A stretch of DNA of 64,000 bases, taken from NCBI GenBank assembly GCA_020634975.1, contig JACKAQ010000002.1:558001-622000 (forward strand). The letters are read 5' to 3'. The position numbers were made by a program, and so were the translations under genes. Numbering within the stretch: the first letter of the stretch is position 1; every line of letters begins with the position of its first letter. The stretch is from JACKAQ01 sp020634975 [NCBI: Calditrichia bacterium] (GTDB taxonomy: Bacteria; Calditrichota; Calditrichia; RBG-13-44-9). Below, one piece after another: positions 37,488 to 45,971 of the stretch. Below the pieces are notes generated by a model, which was not told the DNA's origin, searched no databases, and was given only the letters and a program-made list of their open reading frames with translations.

Positions 37488-38611
37488 TGGCTCAACCCTT
37501 TCAATTTATCCTGCAATTTCTGCTGTGTAGCGGCGCTCAAAACTGGCAGCGGAATATTCAACTCCGGGGTTTTTTCCTCCGGTTCTGTTTTTTGGTAACG
37601 GCTGTAATCGATAATTTCCGGCTGATCTTTTTTCTTGAAAATGGAAAAAAAACGGTCGAGTCCGCTTCGTTCTTCCTCATCGCGGATGGCTCTTTCAACA
37701 GTAAACTGGTAATCCAGTTTTGATAATTGAAACAATTCTTTGACAGCTTTCAACGTTTCGACAACGTTCTCTTCGAGCAGTAGCAGGACATCCAAAACAG
37801 ATTTTGGCTCCTGACATAAATCAATGATTTTTTTATGGATAGGGGATGCGTTTTCGAAAGTGACAAATGGATTTGTCCTGATATTTTCTGTGTATCCGGG
37901 CAGTTCCGCGCTCAATTCTTCAACCGAGAACTGCTGTTCAAGCAACTGGAGCGTAATCGACTGATTGTTTAGTCCGATGTGATCGCTCAAATCCGTGCGT
38001 CTGGAAATAGTTGTCCGAAAATGACCGCTGGCTAACAATGCCAATTTTTCCAGCGCCGGCATTCCTTTCAAATGGTGAAATTCGGCATCAATGACATTGC
38101 CTTCAAAAAAACTGACCGTACCGTTGAACGTTTTGTAATGCAGTTGCAGTTCTGCGTCGCGACTGTTTTTTTCGATCATCGGGATGAGGTCTAACAGGTT
38201 ATATTCTTCGATGCTGCCTTCCCAGTTTAAACCATCCGTTTCAGATGTAAAAATGCTCACATCTTCCAATACATTCCGCAATCGTTGAAAAAAAATGTCC
38301 GAAAGCAACGGCGTTTGCAACACATCTGCGACGGGTAATTTTTGAATTTTCCGGGTCTCTTCAGGCGAAGTTGTGACCGCAACAACCGGAATATAGGCGA
38401 AATTGCTGTTGTTCAGCAACGTTTGCACATCTGCAACTCGCTCATATTGCGACGGCCAAACCATCGCAATATCGATGAATTCCTGTTCGCATGCAGAAAC
38501 AAGATTATCCAGATCATCAATTATTATCACTTTGCATTTTTCATTTTCAAAAATTTGCTGGATATCCGGTTCGTACGCCGGATCGGTCAGATAAATTAGC
38601 GCATCAAACAT
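37484..38611 (-). CDS. Pseudo-receiver plus DUF4388 protein
   Basis: The ATG at 38611 has GGAGG nine bases upstream and overlaps the previous stop by eight bases, giving 375 residues. Residues 1-115 have a CheY-like alternation (ALIYLTDP, DIAMVWPSQ, IPVVAVTTSPEE, DVLQTPL), but the expected phospho-acceptor aspartate is replaced by Trp and the acidic pair is missing. A DUF4388 domain follows (about 125-215: WEGSIEEYNLLDLIPMIEKN, GTVSFFEGNVIDAEFHH, GMPALEKLALLASGHFR), then a helical C-terminal region. DUF4388 (PATAN-like) domains occur in signalling proteins of Deltaproteobacteria, Deinococcus and cyanobacteria. A cytoplasmic adaptor role is inferred. Confidence 0.78.
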   Translation of the reverse strand: MFDALIYLTDPAYEPDIQQIFENEKCKVIIIDDLDNLVSACEQEFIDIAMVWPSQYERVADVQTLLNNSNFAYIPVVAVTTSPEETRKIQKLPVADVLQTPLLSDIFFQRLRNVLEDVSIFTSETDGLNWEGSIEEYNLLDLIPMIEKNSRDAELQLHYKTFNGTVSFFEGNVIDAEFHHLKGMPALEKLALLASGHFRTTISRRTDLSDHIGLNNQSITLQLLEQQFSVEELSAELPGYTENIRTNPFVTFENASPIHKKIIDLCQEPKSVLDVLLLLEENVVETLKAVKELFQLSKLDYQFTVERAIRDEEERSGLDRFFSIFKKKDQPEIIDYSRYQKTEPEEKTPELNIPLPVLSAATQQKLQDKLKGLSQ

Positions 38612-40322
38612 TGCGGGATTCCTCCGTGGTGAAATCGTCATCGATCAGATCGTCCGGATCCATGCCGGCGCGTTCAGCAAAATAGTTCAACACCGCCTGA
38701 ACATCTTCCTGCGAATGGGTTTGCAGCGTACGGAACGTTGCACCGGCGGGCAGAACCAATGTTTTTTGGAGCGCCTCGATTGCTTTGATGGAATCGGGTT
38801 TCAGGTTGGTCAAAGCTACAATATATGGTCGTTTATACAAATTTGCGATCTGCGAAAAAATGTAATTTCCATATTCCCATTCCGACGGTTTTTGGGCATC
38901 CAGCAGCAAAATTCCGCCGATAAGCTGGTTGGCAACCTTTTCCAGCGTCGGAATAAACGCCTCCTGAATGGAAACGCCCAACCCTGCAAAACGGGTTGTG
39001 TCGCTCAGCTTTATTTGGGTAACGTCAATTTCCGAACTGGATTTCACGGGAGCGTTATACAGATTCGCAATGGTGTTGATGAATTTTGAACGTCCTTCAT
39101 TGGCGAGAACCAGCAGCGTTCCCGGTGGAAGTTCCGTTTGACTTACATCGATAACTGATTTTTTGGGCGGCGCACCTGCTTTTTCGTGAACACCGTTTTC
39201 TTGCACTTTTTCTGCAGAGGTTTTTTGCTGTTGTAGAGTTTCCGGTTCGGGTGTCGCAACGGGTTCTTTTAAAGGTGTTTTAACCGCAGGTTTCTGTTTT
39301 GCCGGTGGTGCTTTCTCTACTTTTTTGGGAATTTCTGATTTAACCGGTGCTTTTTCTTTTGCCGAAGTCACAGGAGAATCGACTGTTCGCTGAATTGCCG
39401 GTTCGGCAATTTCACCAAAAGTGATGATTCGTTTTTGCGCGTATTCCTGCAATATTCGCAACGTTGCCAAAAACGGCTGTTGGCTATAGCGAAGCACATC
39501 TTTCAGATTTCCGTGAATTTCAACCAGATCGAGCAGTTTCAATTGCGCCCGGCTCAGCGACAGCACGCTGGAATTATGCTCAACCCGGACGACCGGATTC
39601 GATGACGATTGTCCGAGAGCGTTCAAAAAATCGTGAAAAACCTGCTGTTCATAATGTTTTTCGGCCAACAGAGCCAACGTCGAAGCGCCCATTTCCGGTT
39701 CGACATTCGCTTCTTTGAATCCGCGAATAATGAACGAGCCTTCGGCATATTGCAACGCTTTCAGCAGCGCATTTTCACCGGTGAGATTTGAGGTTTGGGC
39801 ATCCGTAACGTGTCCGTTGGTGATGCGTATCCGGGCATCCCAATTGGCGTGATGGATTTTAACAACCAGATTTTTTTCTTCCAGCATGGCGTTTTGCAAT
39901 AATTCGGTTAAGGAAAGCGCTTTCATGTCGCCATGTGTCAGATTGGTGCGGCGAATTTCCCGGAGGTGATGTCGGCTGTAAAGCAGCATTTTTGCCGTTA
40001 CCGCAACCTGTTCCGGCAAATCCGAAAACGCGGAAATTACCCGACGGGCGCCTGCTTTGTAATATTTCGGATGTTCGTTGATATCCAGATCCGGCGCGTA
40101 CACAATTGATGGTTGCTGTTTGAGCAAATGCAGGTGTTGCGGATTTGAATTGAGAAAATCCGCGCTCGCAATCAGCAAATCCACCGTATGATTTTCCAGC
40201 GCAGCGGTTAATTCGCCGATGCTCGAGCAGATACTCGTTCGGTAATCCGCTTCTTTCAGTTTATCTTCAATCTGCTCCGCAATCTGGAACAGTTCTTCGG
40301 CGATAATAATTTTGTGGTTCAT
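38604..40322 (-). CDS. Pseudo-receiver, DUF4388 and degenerate GTPase fusion protein
   Basis: A 572-residue multidomain protein. Residues 1-115 are a degenerate receiver-like domain in which the phospho-acceptor position of DLLIAS is serine. A DUF4388 domain follows at about 125-215 (LSLTELLQNAMLEEKNLVVKI, ARIRITNGHVTDAQ, ENALLKALQYAEGSFII), then a helical segment and a Pro/Lys-rich linker at about 320-405. The C-terminal domain (about 408-555) resembles Arf/MglA-like GTPases: the P-loop is reduced to LANEGRSKF, the DxxG switch is gone, and NKxD is replaced by TNLKPD. It is tightly coupled to the upstream TrmH gene by a four-base overlap. It is probably a scaffold in a two- or three-protein signalling complex. 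Confidence 0.75.
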   Translation of the reverse strand: MNHKIIIAEELFQIAEQIEDKLKEADYRTSICSSIGELTAALENHTVDLLIASADFLNSNPQHLHLLKQQPSIVYAPDLDINEHPKYYKAGARRVISAFSDLPEQVAVTAKMLLYSRHHLREIRRTNLTHGDMKALSLTELLQNAMLEEKNLVVKIHHANWDARIRITNGHVTDAQTSNLTGENALLKALQYAEGSFIIRGFKEANVEPEMGASTLALLAEKHYEQQVFHDFLNALGQSSSNPVVRVEHNSSVLSLSRAQLKLLDLVEIHGNLKDVLRYSQQPFLATLRILQEYAQKRIITFGEIAEPAIQRTVDSPVTSAKEKAPVKSEIPKKVEKAPPAKQKPAVKTPLKEPVATPEPETLQQQKTSAEKVQENGVHEKAGAPPKKSVIDVSQTELPPGTLLVLANEGRSKFINTIANLYNAPVKSSSEIDVTQIKLSDTTRFAGLGVSIQEAFIPTLEKVANQLIGGILLLDAQKPSEWEYGNYIFSQIANLYKRPYIVALTNLKPDSIKAIEALQKTLVLPAGATFRTLQTHSQEDVQAVLNYFAERAGMDPDDLIDDDFTTEESRNV

Positions 40323-40867
40323 AAAGGATATCCTTTAATTTGCTTAAACTTCGCCAATGCATCATATGCGGCAATTGCAAACGCCACGCTTGCGTTTAGT
40401 GAATGCTTTGCACCAAACATCGGAATTTCGATAGCGTAATCCGCTTTCTCCAAAATTTCCTGCTGAATTCCCCAAACTTCATGTCCGACAACCAGACAGC
40501 AGGGGAACGGAAAATTGAAAGACCAGTGCGGCGCGCTTTTGGTCGTATGTTCCAGCACAACAATGGGAATTTGCTGAGCTTTGAGCTGCTCAACCACAGA
40601 AATTGCGTCCGGGTGATATTCCCAGGGCACGGTATCGGTGGCGCCTAACGCTGTTTTATCCAACTCTTTTCGCGGCGGATAGCCGGTAATGCCACAAAGT
40701 AACATTTTTTCGATGCGCGCCGCATCCGCCGTCCGGAACATCGAGCCAACATTATACAAGCTGCGAATGTTATCGAGCAATGCATAAACGGGCACACGCT
40801 CCGCTGTTTGCAGTGAATCCGGTGTTAACCGCTGTTCGCTGATTTCCTCGAGCGTCAGTTTTTTCAT
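40319..40867 (-). CDS. SPOUT-family RNA 2'-O-methyltransferase, TrmH-like
   Basis: A 182-residue SpoU/TrmH-type RNA ribose methyltransferase with the deep trefoil-knot motifs intact: motif 1 LLDNIRSLYNVGSMFRTADA, motif 2 VVGHEVWGIQQEIL and motif 3 IEIPMFGAKHSLNASVAFAIAAYD. It lacks the N-terminal substrate-binding domain of larger TrmH and RlmB enzymes, as in TrmL-like short members, so whether tRNA or rRNA is modified is unclear. The gene overlaps both neighbours by four bases and follows rlmD. Confidence 0.9.
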   Translation of the reverse strand: MKKLTLEEISEQRLTPDSLQTAERVPVYALLDNIRSLYNVGSMFRTADAARIEKMLLCGITGYPPRKELDKTALGATDTVPWEYHPDAISVVEQLKAQQIPIVVLEHTTKSAPHWSFNFPFPCCLVVGHEVWGIQQEILEKADYAIEIPMFGAKHSLNASVAFAIAAYDALAKFKQIKGYPL

Positions 40868-42258
40868 CGTTTCACCAGTTTCGCGACGCTTTCGATGTGA
40901 TACGTGTGCGGAAACATGTCCACTGGTTGAACATCCGTAATTTCATAAAGATCAATCAGTTGCGCAAGATCCCGCGCCATCGTTGCCGGATTGCAGGATA
41001 CATAAACAATCCGTTTTGGGGCGATATTCCTGATGGTTGCCAGAACATCTTTGTGCATGCCGGCGCGCGGCGGATCGCAAATCAGCACATCCGGCGGCTC
41101 AACTGCAAATTTTTCCAACTGGAAGCGGAGATCCCCGGCGACAAATTCGCAATTTGTCACGTTGTTCAATCCGGCGTTCCGGTATGCATCTTTTATCGCA
41201 TTTTCAACGATTTCAAATCCGATCACTTTTTTTGCATTTTTCGCGACAAAAATGGAAATGCTGCCGGTGCCGCAATACAAATCCCACACAATATCGTTAT
41301 TTATTTCGGCATATTTCTTTGTGATTTCATACAGATTTTCAGCCTGCACCGTATTCGTCTGAAAAAACGAATCGGGGGAAATTTCAAACTCAAAATCACC
41401 GAGTTTCTCTTTCAAAATCGGTGATCCGAATAAAATATGCCGTTCGCTGCCCGACGCAACTTGCGCGGGTGTGTTGTTTACCGTATTTACAACGCCGCTG
41501 ACCTGCGGAATTTCCGCAACCAGTTTTTCCGAATATAATCTCAGCGCATCCGTCAGCGGTGAAAAACTGACCACATTAACCAGCAGTTGGTTGTGGGTGA
41601 ACGATTGGCGAATCACCAGATGGCGCAACTGCCCTTCCCGGGAAAATAAATTGTAAACCGGGATCGCGCTGTTCTTGAAAAAGGCTTTCGAAAACGACAG
41701 TATTTTGTTGGCGAGATCACTTTGCAGCCAGCATTTTTCGATATCCAGAATCCGGTCGAAAAAGCGGGGCACATGCAATCCCAGCGCAAAATCTTTTTTG
41801 ATTTCCGGGTCTTGCAACTCTTCCGGCGTGAGCCAGCGGTTATCGGAAAACGAGAATTCCATTTTGTTGCGATATCCGAAAATGTTCGGCGCCGGCAATG
41901 TCGCGTGAATCCGTTCCGGCTCAACTTGTCCGATGTGTTTCAGCGATTCCGAAACGTGTTGCTGTTTAAATTGCAGTTGTTGCTGATATTCCAGATTTTG
42001 CCATTTACATCCGCCGCAATGCCCGAAGTGCGAGCACGGCGCATCCTGCCGAAGCGGGGAAGGCGTTTGCATGGTTACCGGATATGCTTCAGCATAATTT
42101 TTCCGGGCTTTCCGGACCCGGGCAGTTACCACATCACCGGGCAAAGTATTTTCTACAAATACAACAAAATCATCAAGATATGCAATACCCTGACCGCCAA
42201 ATGCTACCTTTTCAATTGAAAGTTCAACTTCCTGGCGTTTTTTTAATTTTTGTGCCAT
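40864..42258 (-). CDS. rlmD: 23S rRNA uracil-5-methyltransferase RlmD
   Basis: A 464-residue RumA/RlmD-type enzyme. An N-terminal TRAM domain (about 8-60) is followed by the 4Fe-4S cluster cysteines in CSHFGHCGGC, with a fourth cysteine in DIEKCWLQ. The Rossmann methyltransferase core carries the AdoMet site DLYCGTGSISIF, the DPPRAG motif, and the catalytic cysteine in VYVSCNPATMARDL. It forms 5-methyluridine in 23S rRNA (U1939 in E. coli numbering); RlmCD-type double specificity cannot be excluded. It is the first gene of the six-gene operon that continues through the DUF4388 module. Confidence 0.9.
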   Translation of the reverse strand: MAQKLKKRQEVELSIEKVAFGGQGIAYLDDFVVFVENTLPGDVVTARVRKARKNYAEAYPVTMQTPSPLRQDAPCSHFGHCGGCKWQNLEYQQQLQFKQQHVSESLKHIGQVEPERIHATLPAPNIFGYRNKMEFSFSDNRWLTPEELQDPEIKKDFALGLHVPRFFDRILDIEKCWLQSDLANKILSFSKAFFKNSAIPVYNLFSREGQLRHLVIRQSFTHNQLLVNVVSFSPLTDALRLYSEKLVAEIPQVSGVVNTVNNTPAQVASGSERHILFGSPILKEKLGDFEFEISPDSFFQTNTVQAENLYEITKKYAEINNDIVWDLYCGTGSISIFVAKNAKKVIGFEIVENAIKDAYRNAGLNNVTNCEFVAGDLRFQLEKFAVEPPDVLICDPPRAGMHKDVLATIRNIAPKRIVYVSCNPATMARDLAQLIDLYEITDVQPVDMFPHTYHIESVAKLVKR

Positions 42259-42683
42259 TCCCTGTTATTTCGTATTTAATATCATTTTAGTTGCTGTAAA
42301 TTACACCTACACAATAGTTATCGTTGTGATGGGCGAGTAAATTTCCAAAAAAATGAATTTTGTTGAAAATTTTGGGTTGCGCATAACATCCGTTATACAC
42401 TGACAAATTCAAATATCAGCTCGATACACAAGTTATGAAAATAACCTGTAAAAAAAACTTAACCAAATTAAAACGTAAAAAAAGGCATAAACATTAGAAA
42501 TATGTGGTATTTAATGCATATTTTGTAACTTTTCGATTCAAATAGAATCTTTTAAATACATCAGTCAGAATTGAGCGAATTGGGCGATATTTAATTTTGC
42601 TTGACAACTGAACGCTCAAAAGCCTAAGTTTGATAATTGATGATTTGAACAGAAACCCCCAAAAATTAAAAAGGAGACGTACC
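42259..42683. other. Intergenic region between divergent rlmD and sodA
   Basis: About 425 AT-rich bases. It must hold the promoter of the rlmD operon on the left and that of sodA on the right (42601-42632). No gene, small RNA or riboswitch-like structure was recognised in the middle part. Confidence 0.55.
42601..42632 (+). promoter_or_regulatory. Candidate Bacteroidota-type promoter of sodA
   Basis: TTG at 42601-42603 (also the start of a TTGACA hexamer) is followed after exactly 21 bases by TAAGTTTG at 42625-42632. The same two elements at the same spacing, with matching flanks (GCTTG and CCTAAGTTTG), lie upstream of hrcA. The predicted leader is about 45 bases before the ATG at 42684. Confidence 0.55.
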
Positions 42684-43289
42684 ATGGCTCATCAATTGCC
42701 CTCATTACCATATGACCACAATGCTTTGGAACCCCATATCGACGAAAAAACCATGCAAATTCACCACGGTAAACACCATGCTGGTTATGTAAATAACCTG
42801 AATGCGGCATTGGAAGGACACACCAACTTGCAGCAAATGAGCATCGAAGAATTGCTCAAAAATTTGAAAAACGTGCCGGACAGCATCCGCAATGCCGTGC
42901 GAAACAACGGCGGCGGTCATTATAATCACTCTATTTTTTGGCCGTGCATGTCGCCAAACGGCGGTGGAAAACCGTCCGGTGCTTTGGCTGCGGCTATCGA
43001 TAAAGCATTCGGCAGTTTCGACAATTTCAAAGATCAATTTGCGAAAGCCGGTGCAACGCGTTTCGGTTCCGGTTGGGCCTGGTTGGTGAAAAACAGCGAC
43101 GGCTCGCTGGCAGTTACGTCTACTGCAAATCAGGACAACCCGATTTCCGACGGACAGTATCCGTTATTGGGACTGGATGTTTGGGAACATGCTTATTATC
43201 TGAATTATCAAAATCGTCGTCCGGACTACATCAGCGCATTCTGGAATGTGGTAAATTGGGATGAAGTAGCCAAACGTTTCAACGGCTAA
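42684..43289 (+). CDS. sodA: Superoxide dismutase, Mn-type of the Fe/Mn family
   Basis: The ATG at 42684 has AGGAG eight bases upstream and gives 201 residues, the usual length, without a signal peptide. Metal ligands are all present: the histidine in MQIHHGKHH, the histidine in [11 protein letters not shown], and aspartate and histidine in LDVWEHAYY. The GGGH segment together with the TANQDNP glutamine is the pattern of manganese enzymes rather than iron enzymes. It detoxifies superoxide in the cytoplasm, which indicates at least some exposure to oxygen. It is a single-gene transcript with its own promoter and terminator. Confidence 0.95.
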   Translation: MAHQLPSLPYDHNALEPHIDEKTMQIHHGKHHAGYVNNLNAALEGHTNLQQMSIEELLKNLKNVPDSIRNAVRNNGGGHYNHSIFWPCMSPNGGGKPSGALAAAIDKAFGSFDNFKDQFAKAGATRFGSGWAWLVKNSDGSLAVTSTANQDNPISDGQYPLLGLDVWEHAYYLNYQNRRPDYISAFWNVVNWDEVAKRFNG

Positions 43290-43319
43290 ATCACATAGAA
43301 TTAATATGTTGTAGCATAC

Positions 43320-43351
43320 AATGCTCGGCAGGATTTGCCGGGCATTTTTTT
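43320..43351 (+). terminator. Intrinsic terminator of sodA
   Basis: Stem AATGCTCGGCA (43320-43330) pairs with TGCCGGGCATT (43336-43346) with one G-T pair, around a five-base loop, and runs into seven T residues. Its T-run overlaps the stop codon of the convergent PQQ-like gene. Confidence 0.82.
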
Positions 43352-44645
43352 ATTCTGACATTTCGGAAATCGCATAAAGCGCTTCGCTGGTTCGCAAAAA
43401 AAGTATATTGTTTCCAAAAACCGGCGATGCAGAGAGTCGCTCGTCCATTTTATTTTGGGCTAATAATTGATATTCCCGTCCAGCTTTTATCACACTAACC
43501 GTGCCATCGTACGCGCTCAAATAGATGCGCCCATCGGCGATTACCGGCGATCCGCGATGGCGATTCCGGTAAACACTTTCCTGATAAATTTCCTCACCGG
43601 TGGTTGCGTCGAGACAAATTAAAATACCGTTTTCCCGGCAAATATAAACCAGACCGTCAAACACCAGCGGGGAAGGGACATCCGAAGTGTTTTGCGGCAA
43701 TTTCCAGTGATAGAATTTTTCTGCTCCGGTAATATTTCCTACGGCTCCGTGCGGATTCAATCCCAAAACCGGACCGTTTTTTCCGGACGGCACGACTCTT
43801 AATCCTGCCGCAGTTACCGGCGTCGCCACAAATCGCAAATTGGGATTATAACTGCCGGATTGCTGCAAACCACCGCATCGCCACAATTCTTCCCCGGAAT
43901 CGGGGTTGTGGGCAACTACATAATCTGCGCCGTGTGTAATCAATTGCGTCAGCCCGTTGTGCCGGTACATCACCGGTGACGCATAAGAATGCAAACATTC
44001 CGATCGTGCGTCCGTAGCCCGGTTTTGTTTCCAGATTTCGTCACCGGTTGATTTGTCCAGTGCGAGCACCAGTTGGGCATTTTCGTGGAGGAGTTGCAAA
44101 TACAACCGGTCGCCATCCAGCAATGGCGAAGTCGCAAATCCCCAATAGGTATTGAATTCGCCATAACGGTTTTCCAGATTTGTTTCCCAAACCAGTTCGC
44201 CATCGAGCGAGAAACAAACCAGTTCGCCGGTGCCCAAAAATGCCCACACATGTTTACCATCCGTTACCGGCGATGGCGCGGTGGCGTTGCTTTCGCCCTG
44301 CCGGATATCGCGATTATTTTGCCCGATCACCCGTTGCCACAACTTTTTGCCATCTGTGCGGATAGCCATCAGCAAGCTGTTACCGCCGGATTCGGATGTT
44401 AAAAAAATACGCTCCCCCCAAATTACCGGCGTTGACGGTGCCGGACCGGGTAACGCAAATCGCCAAATAACATTGGTTTCACGGTCCCATTTTATCGGTG
44501 CATTTTCGGCAGAACCGATGCCGTTCATTTGCGATCCGCGCCACTGCGGCCAATTTTCTGCCGCAGCCGGAACAGCGAAAAAACAGCACAGCAAAAGCGT
44601 TGCAGACCAACAAAAAATAGTATTGGAATATGATGATTTTGACAT
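43350..44645 (-). CDS. Exported PQQ-like beta-propeller protein
   Basis: From the ATG at 44645 the protein has 431 residues; upstream TTG and GTG codons are possible alternatives. The signal peptide ends near AVPAAAENW. The mature part starts with the NWPQWRG motif typical of outer-membrane-assembly-like and PQQ-dehydrogenase-like propellers and has seven or eight repeats with the pattern seen in LVLALDKSTGDEIWKQN and LICLDATTGEEIYQES. No methanol dehydrogenase active-site or PQQ-binding Cys pair is evident, so enzymatic use of PQQ is doubtful. A binding or scaffold role in the envelope is inferred. Confidence 0.85.
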   Translation of the reverse strand: MSKSSYSNTIFCWSATLLLCCFFAVPAAAENWPQWRGSQMNGIGSAENAPIKWDRETNVIWRFALPGPAPSTPVIWGERIFLTSESGGNSLLMAIRTDGKKLWQRVIGQNNRDIRQGESNATAPSPVTDGKHVWAFLGTGELVCFSLDGELVWETNLENRYGEFNTYWGFATSPLLDGDRLYLQLLHENAQLVLALDKSTGDEIWKQNRATDARSECLHSYASPVMYRHNGLTQLITHGADYVVAHNPDSGEELWRCGGLQQSGSYNPNLRFVATPVTAAGLRVVPSGKNGPVLGLNPHGAVGNITGAEKFYHWKLPQNTSDVPSPLVFDGLVYICRENGILICLDATTGEEIYQESVYRNRHRGSPVIADGRIYLSAYDGTVSVIKAGREYQLLAQNKMDERLSASPVFGNNILFLRTSEALYAISEMSE

Positions 44646-44665
44646 TGTCTTCACCAATCATTTGT

Positions 44666-44694
44666 TTGACATTGCTGAGACATTTTAATAGATT
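44666..44694 (+). promoter_or_regulatory. Candidate sigma70-like promoter of the envelope gene run
   Basis: TTGACA at 44666-44671, a 17-base spacer and TAGATT at 44689-44694 match a sigma70-type promoter in ten of twelve positions. It precedes the gene starting at 44736 by 41 bases. Confidence 0.45.
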
Positions 44695-44735
44695 AACTGG
44701 CTATGAGCAAAATAAATGTTGTTTCGGAGATCTTT

Positions 44736-45971
44736 ATGAAAAAAGCAGTCATTATCGTGTCACTTTTTCTGATTTCAGCAGTTCTTTTTCTGGCGTTTCA
44801 GACAGAGAAAGATAGCAGAGAATTTGTCAAAGTTATGGATAAATCGTTCCAAAAACCAGTAAATAGCTGGCAGATGTTTGACGGTCCATCTCCGCTGATT
44901 TTTCGGGCGGATGCAAATGGTTTTCATCGTGAAAATATTGATGGCGCAATGGCGGAAATGGCAGCCGGAAATTTGCCGAATCCGCTGTTTTCGCCGAATG
45001 GAAAATATGTGGCGTCGATTGCATCGGACGCAAATCCGACCCGCGAAGATCAGGAAAATGAGTGGCAGTTGCGTATTTTTGATGATCAATTTGAGCTGAT
45101 TTCCCAAATCAAGCTGCCGCGATATCTCGACGAAAATGCGCCGGCGATGGCGATTTCCAATCGTGATGGTAGTGTGATCACCGGACGTCCGGCAACCGGC
45201 GAGTTGCGGTTTCTGTCGCCAAGTGGCGAAATACAGCGAGAAATAACGCTTTTTGCCGATGCAGATTTCGATTTGGAACGATCGCTGATTTTGCGCATCA
45301 GCGCAGACGGGCAAAAAATTGCAGTGCTGGCAACCAAACGCGGCGCGGCTCCGGCAGACAGCAACGCGCCAAATCCCGATGGCGAGCCGCATCTGATTAT
45401 TTTTTCCGCCAGCGGCGATGAACTTTCGCGCACCCGCTTGCCCGGATTTGCAGCCAATCAATTGCGCATCAACCCCGTCGGCGATCAATTTTTGGTGAAC
45501 GGATACACGGTTCACCAAACCAGCGGAGCAATCGAACGCTATGCATCATTATATAATGAAAATGGCGAAGCTGTGTGGCAGAGTGATATTCTTTTCAAAC
45601 ATGCGGCTTTTTCTGAAAATGGCGCAAATCTGATTTTGTCGGATAATCAGCGGGTTTTGACTGTCGACATTTCAGCGAATGCGCAACTTTGGCAGGCAGA
45701 ATTTGCACCGGAAAACGGAATGATTTCTGCCGTTTCCATCGCCAATAGCGGCGATGCCGCGGTGCTGGTTGCCAAAAACGAATTTCGCGATGGCATTTTT
45801 CTGTTCGAGCAGCCACAGCTTCAAATCCGCAATCGCAACGGCGAGGTGTTGCAACAATTTGATTTTTCTCAACACAGTTTTGAGCATCCGGGTTTAGCAC
45901 TTTCGCCAAACGGCGATGTGTTGAAAATCGGATTTCGGCATTCATTTCAGATGTATCGGAAAACATTATGA
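44736..45971 (+). CDS. Exported beta-propeller-like protein of unknown function
   Basis: The ATG at 44736 has GGAG seven bases upstream and starts a 411-residue protein with an N-terminal hydrophobic segment (about 4-22) that could be a signal peptide or anchor. The rest has repeated propeller-like segments (LFSPNGKYVASIAS, LRISADGQKIAVLAT, LALSPNGDVLKIGFRH) of the TolB/WD40-like kind. No enzyme motif is seen. The stop codon overlaps the start of the M23 peptidase gene by four bases, so the products probably act in the same envelope process. Confidence 0.78.
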   Translation: MKKAVIIVSLFLISAVLFLAFQTEKDSREFVKVMDKSFQKPVNSWQMFDGPSPLIFRADANGFHRENIDGAMAEMAAGNLPNPLFSPNGKYVASIASDANPTREDQENEWQLRIFDDQFELISQIKLPRYLDENAPAMAISNRDGSVITGRPATGELRFLSPSGEIQREITLFADADFDLERSLILRISADGQKIAVLATKRGAAPADSNAPNPDGEPHLIIFSASGDELSRTRLPGFAANQLRINPVGDQFLVNGYTVHQTSGAIERYASLYNENGEAVWQSDILFKHAAFSENGANLILSDNQRVLTVDISANAQLWQAEFAPENGMISAVSIANSGDAAVLVAKNEFRDGIFLFEQPQLQIRNRNGEVLQQFDFSQHSFEHPGLALSPNGDVLKIGFRHSFQMYRKTL

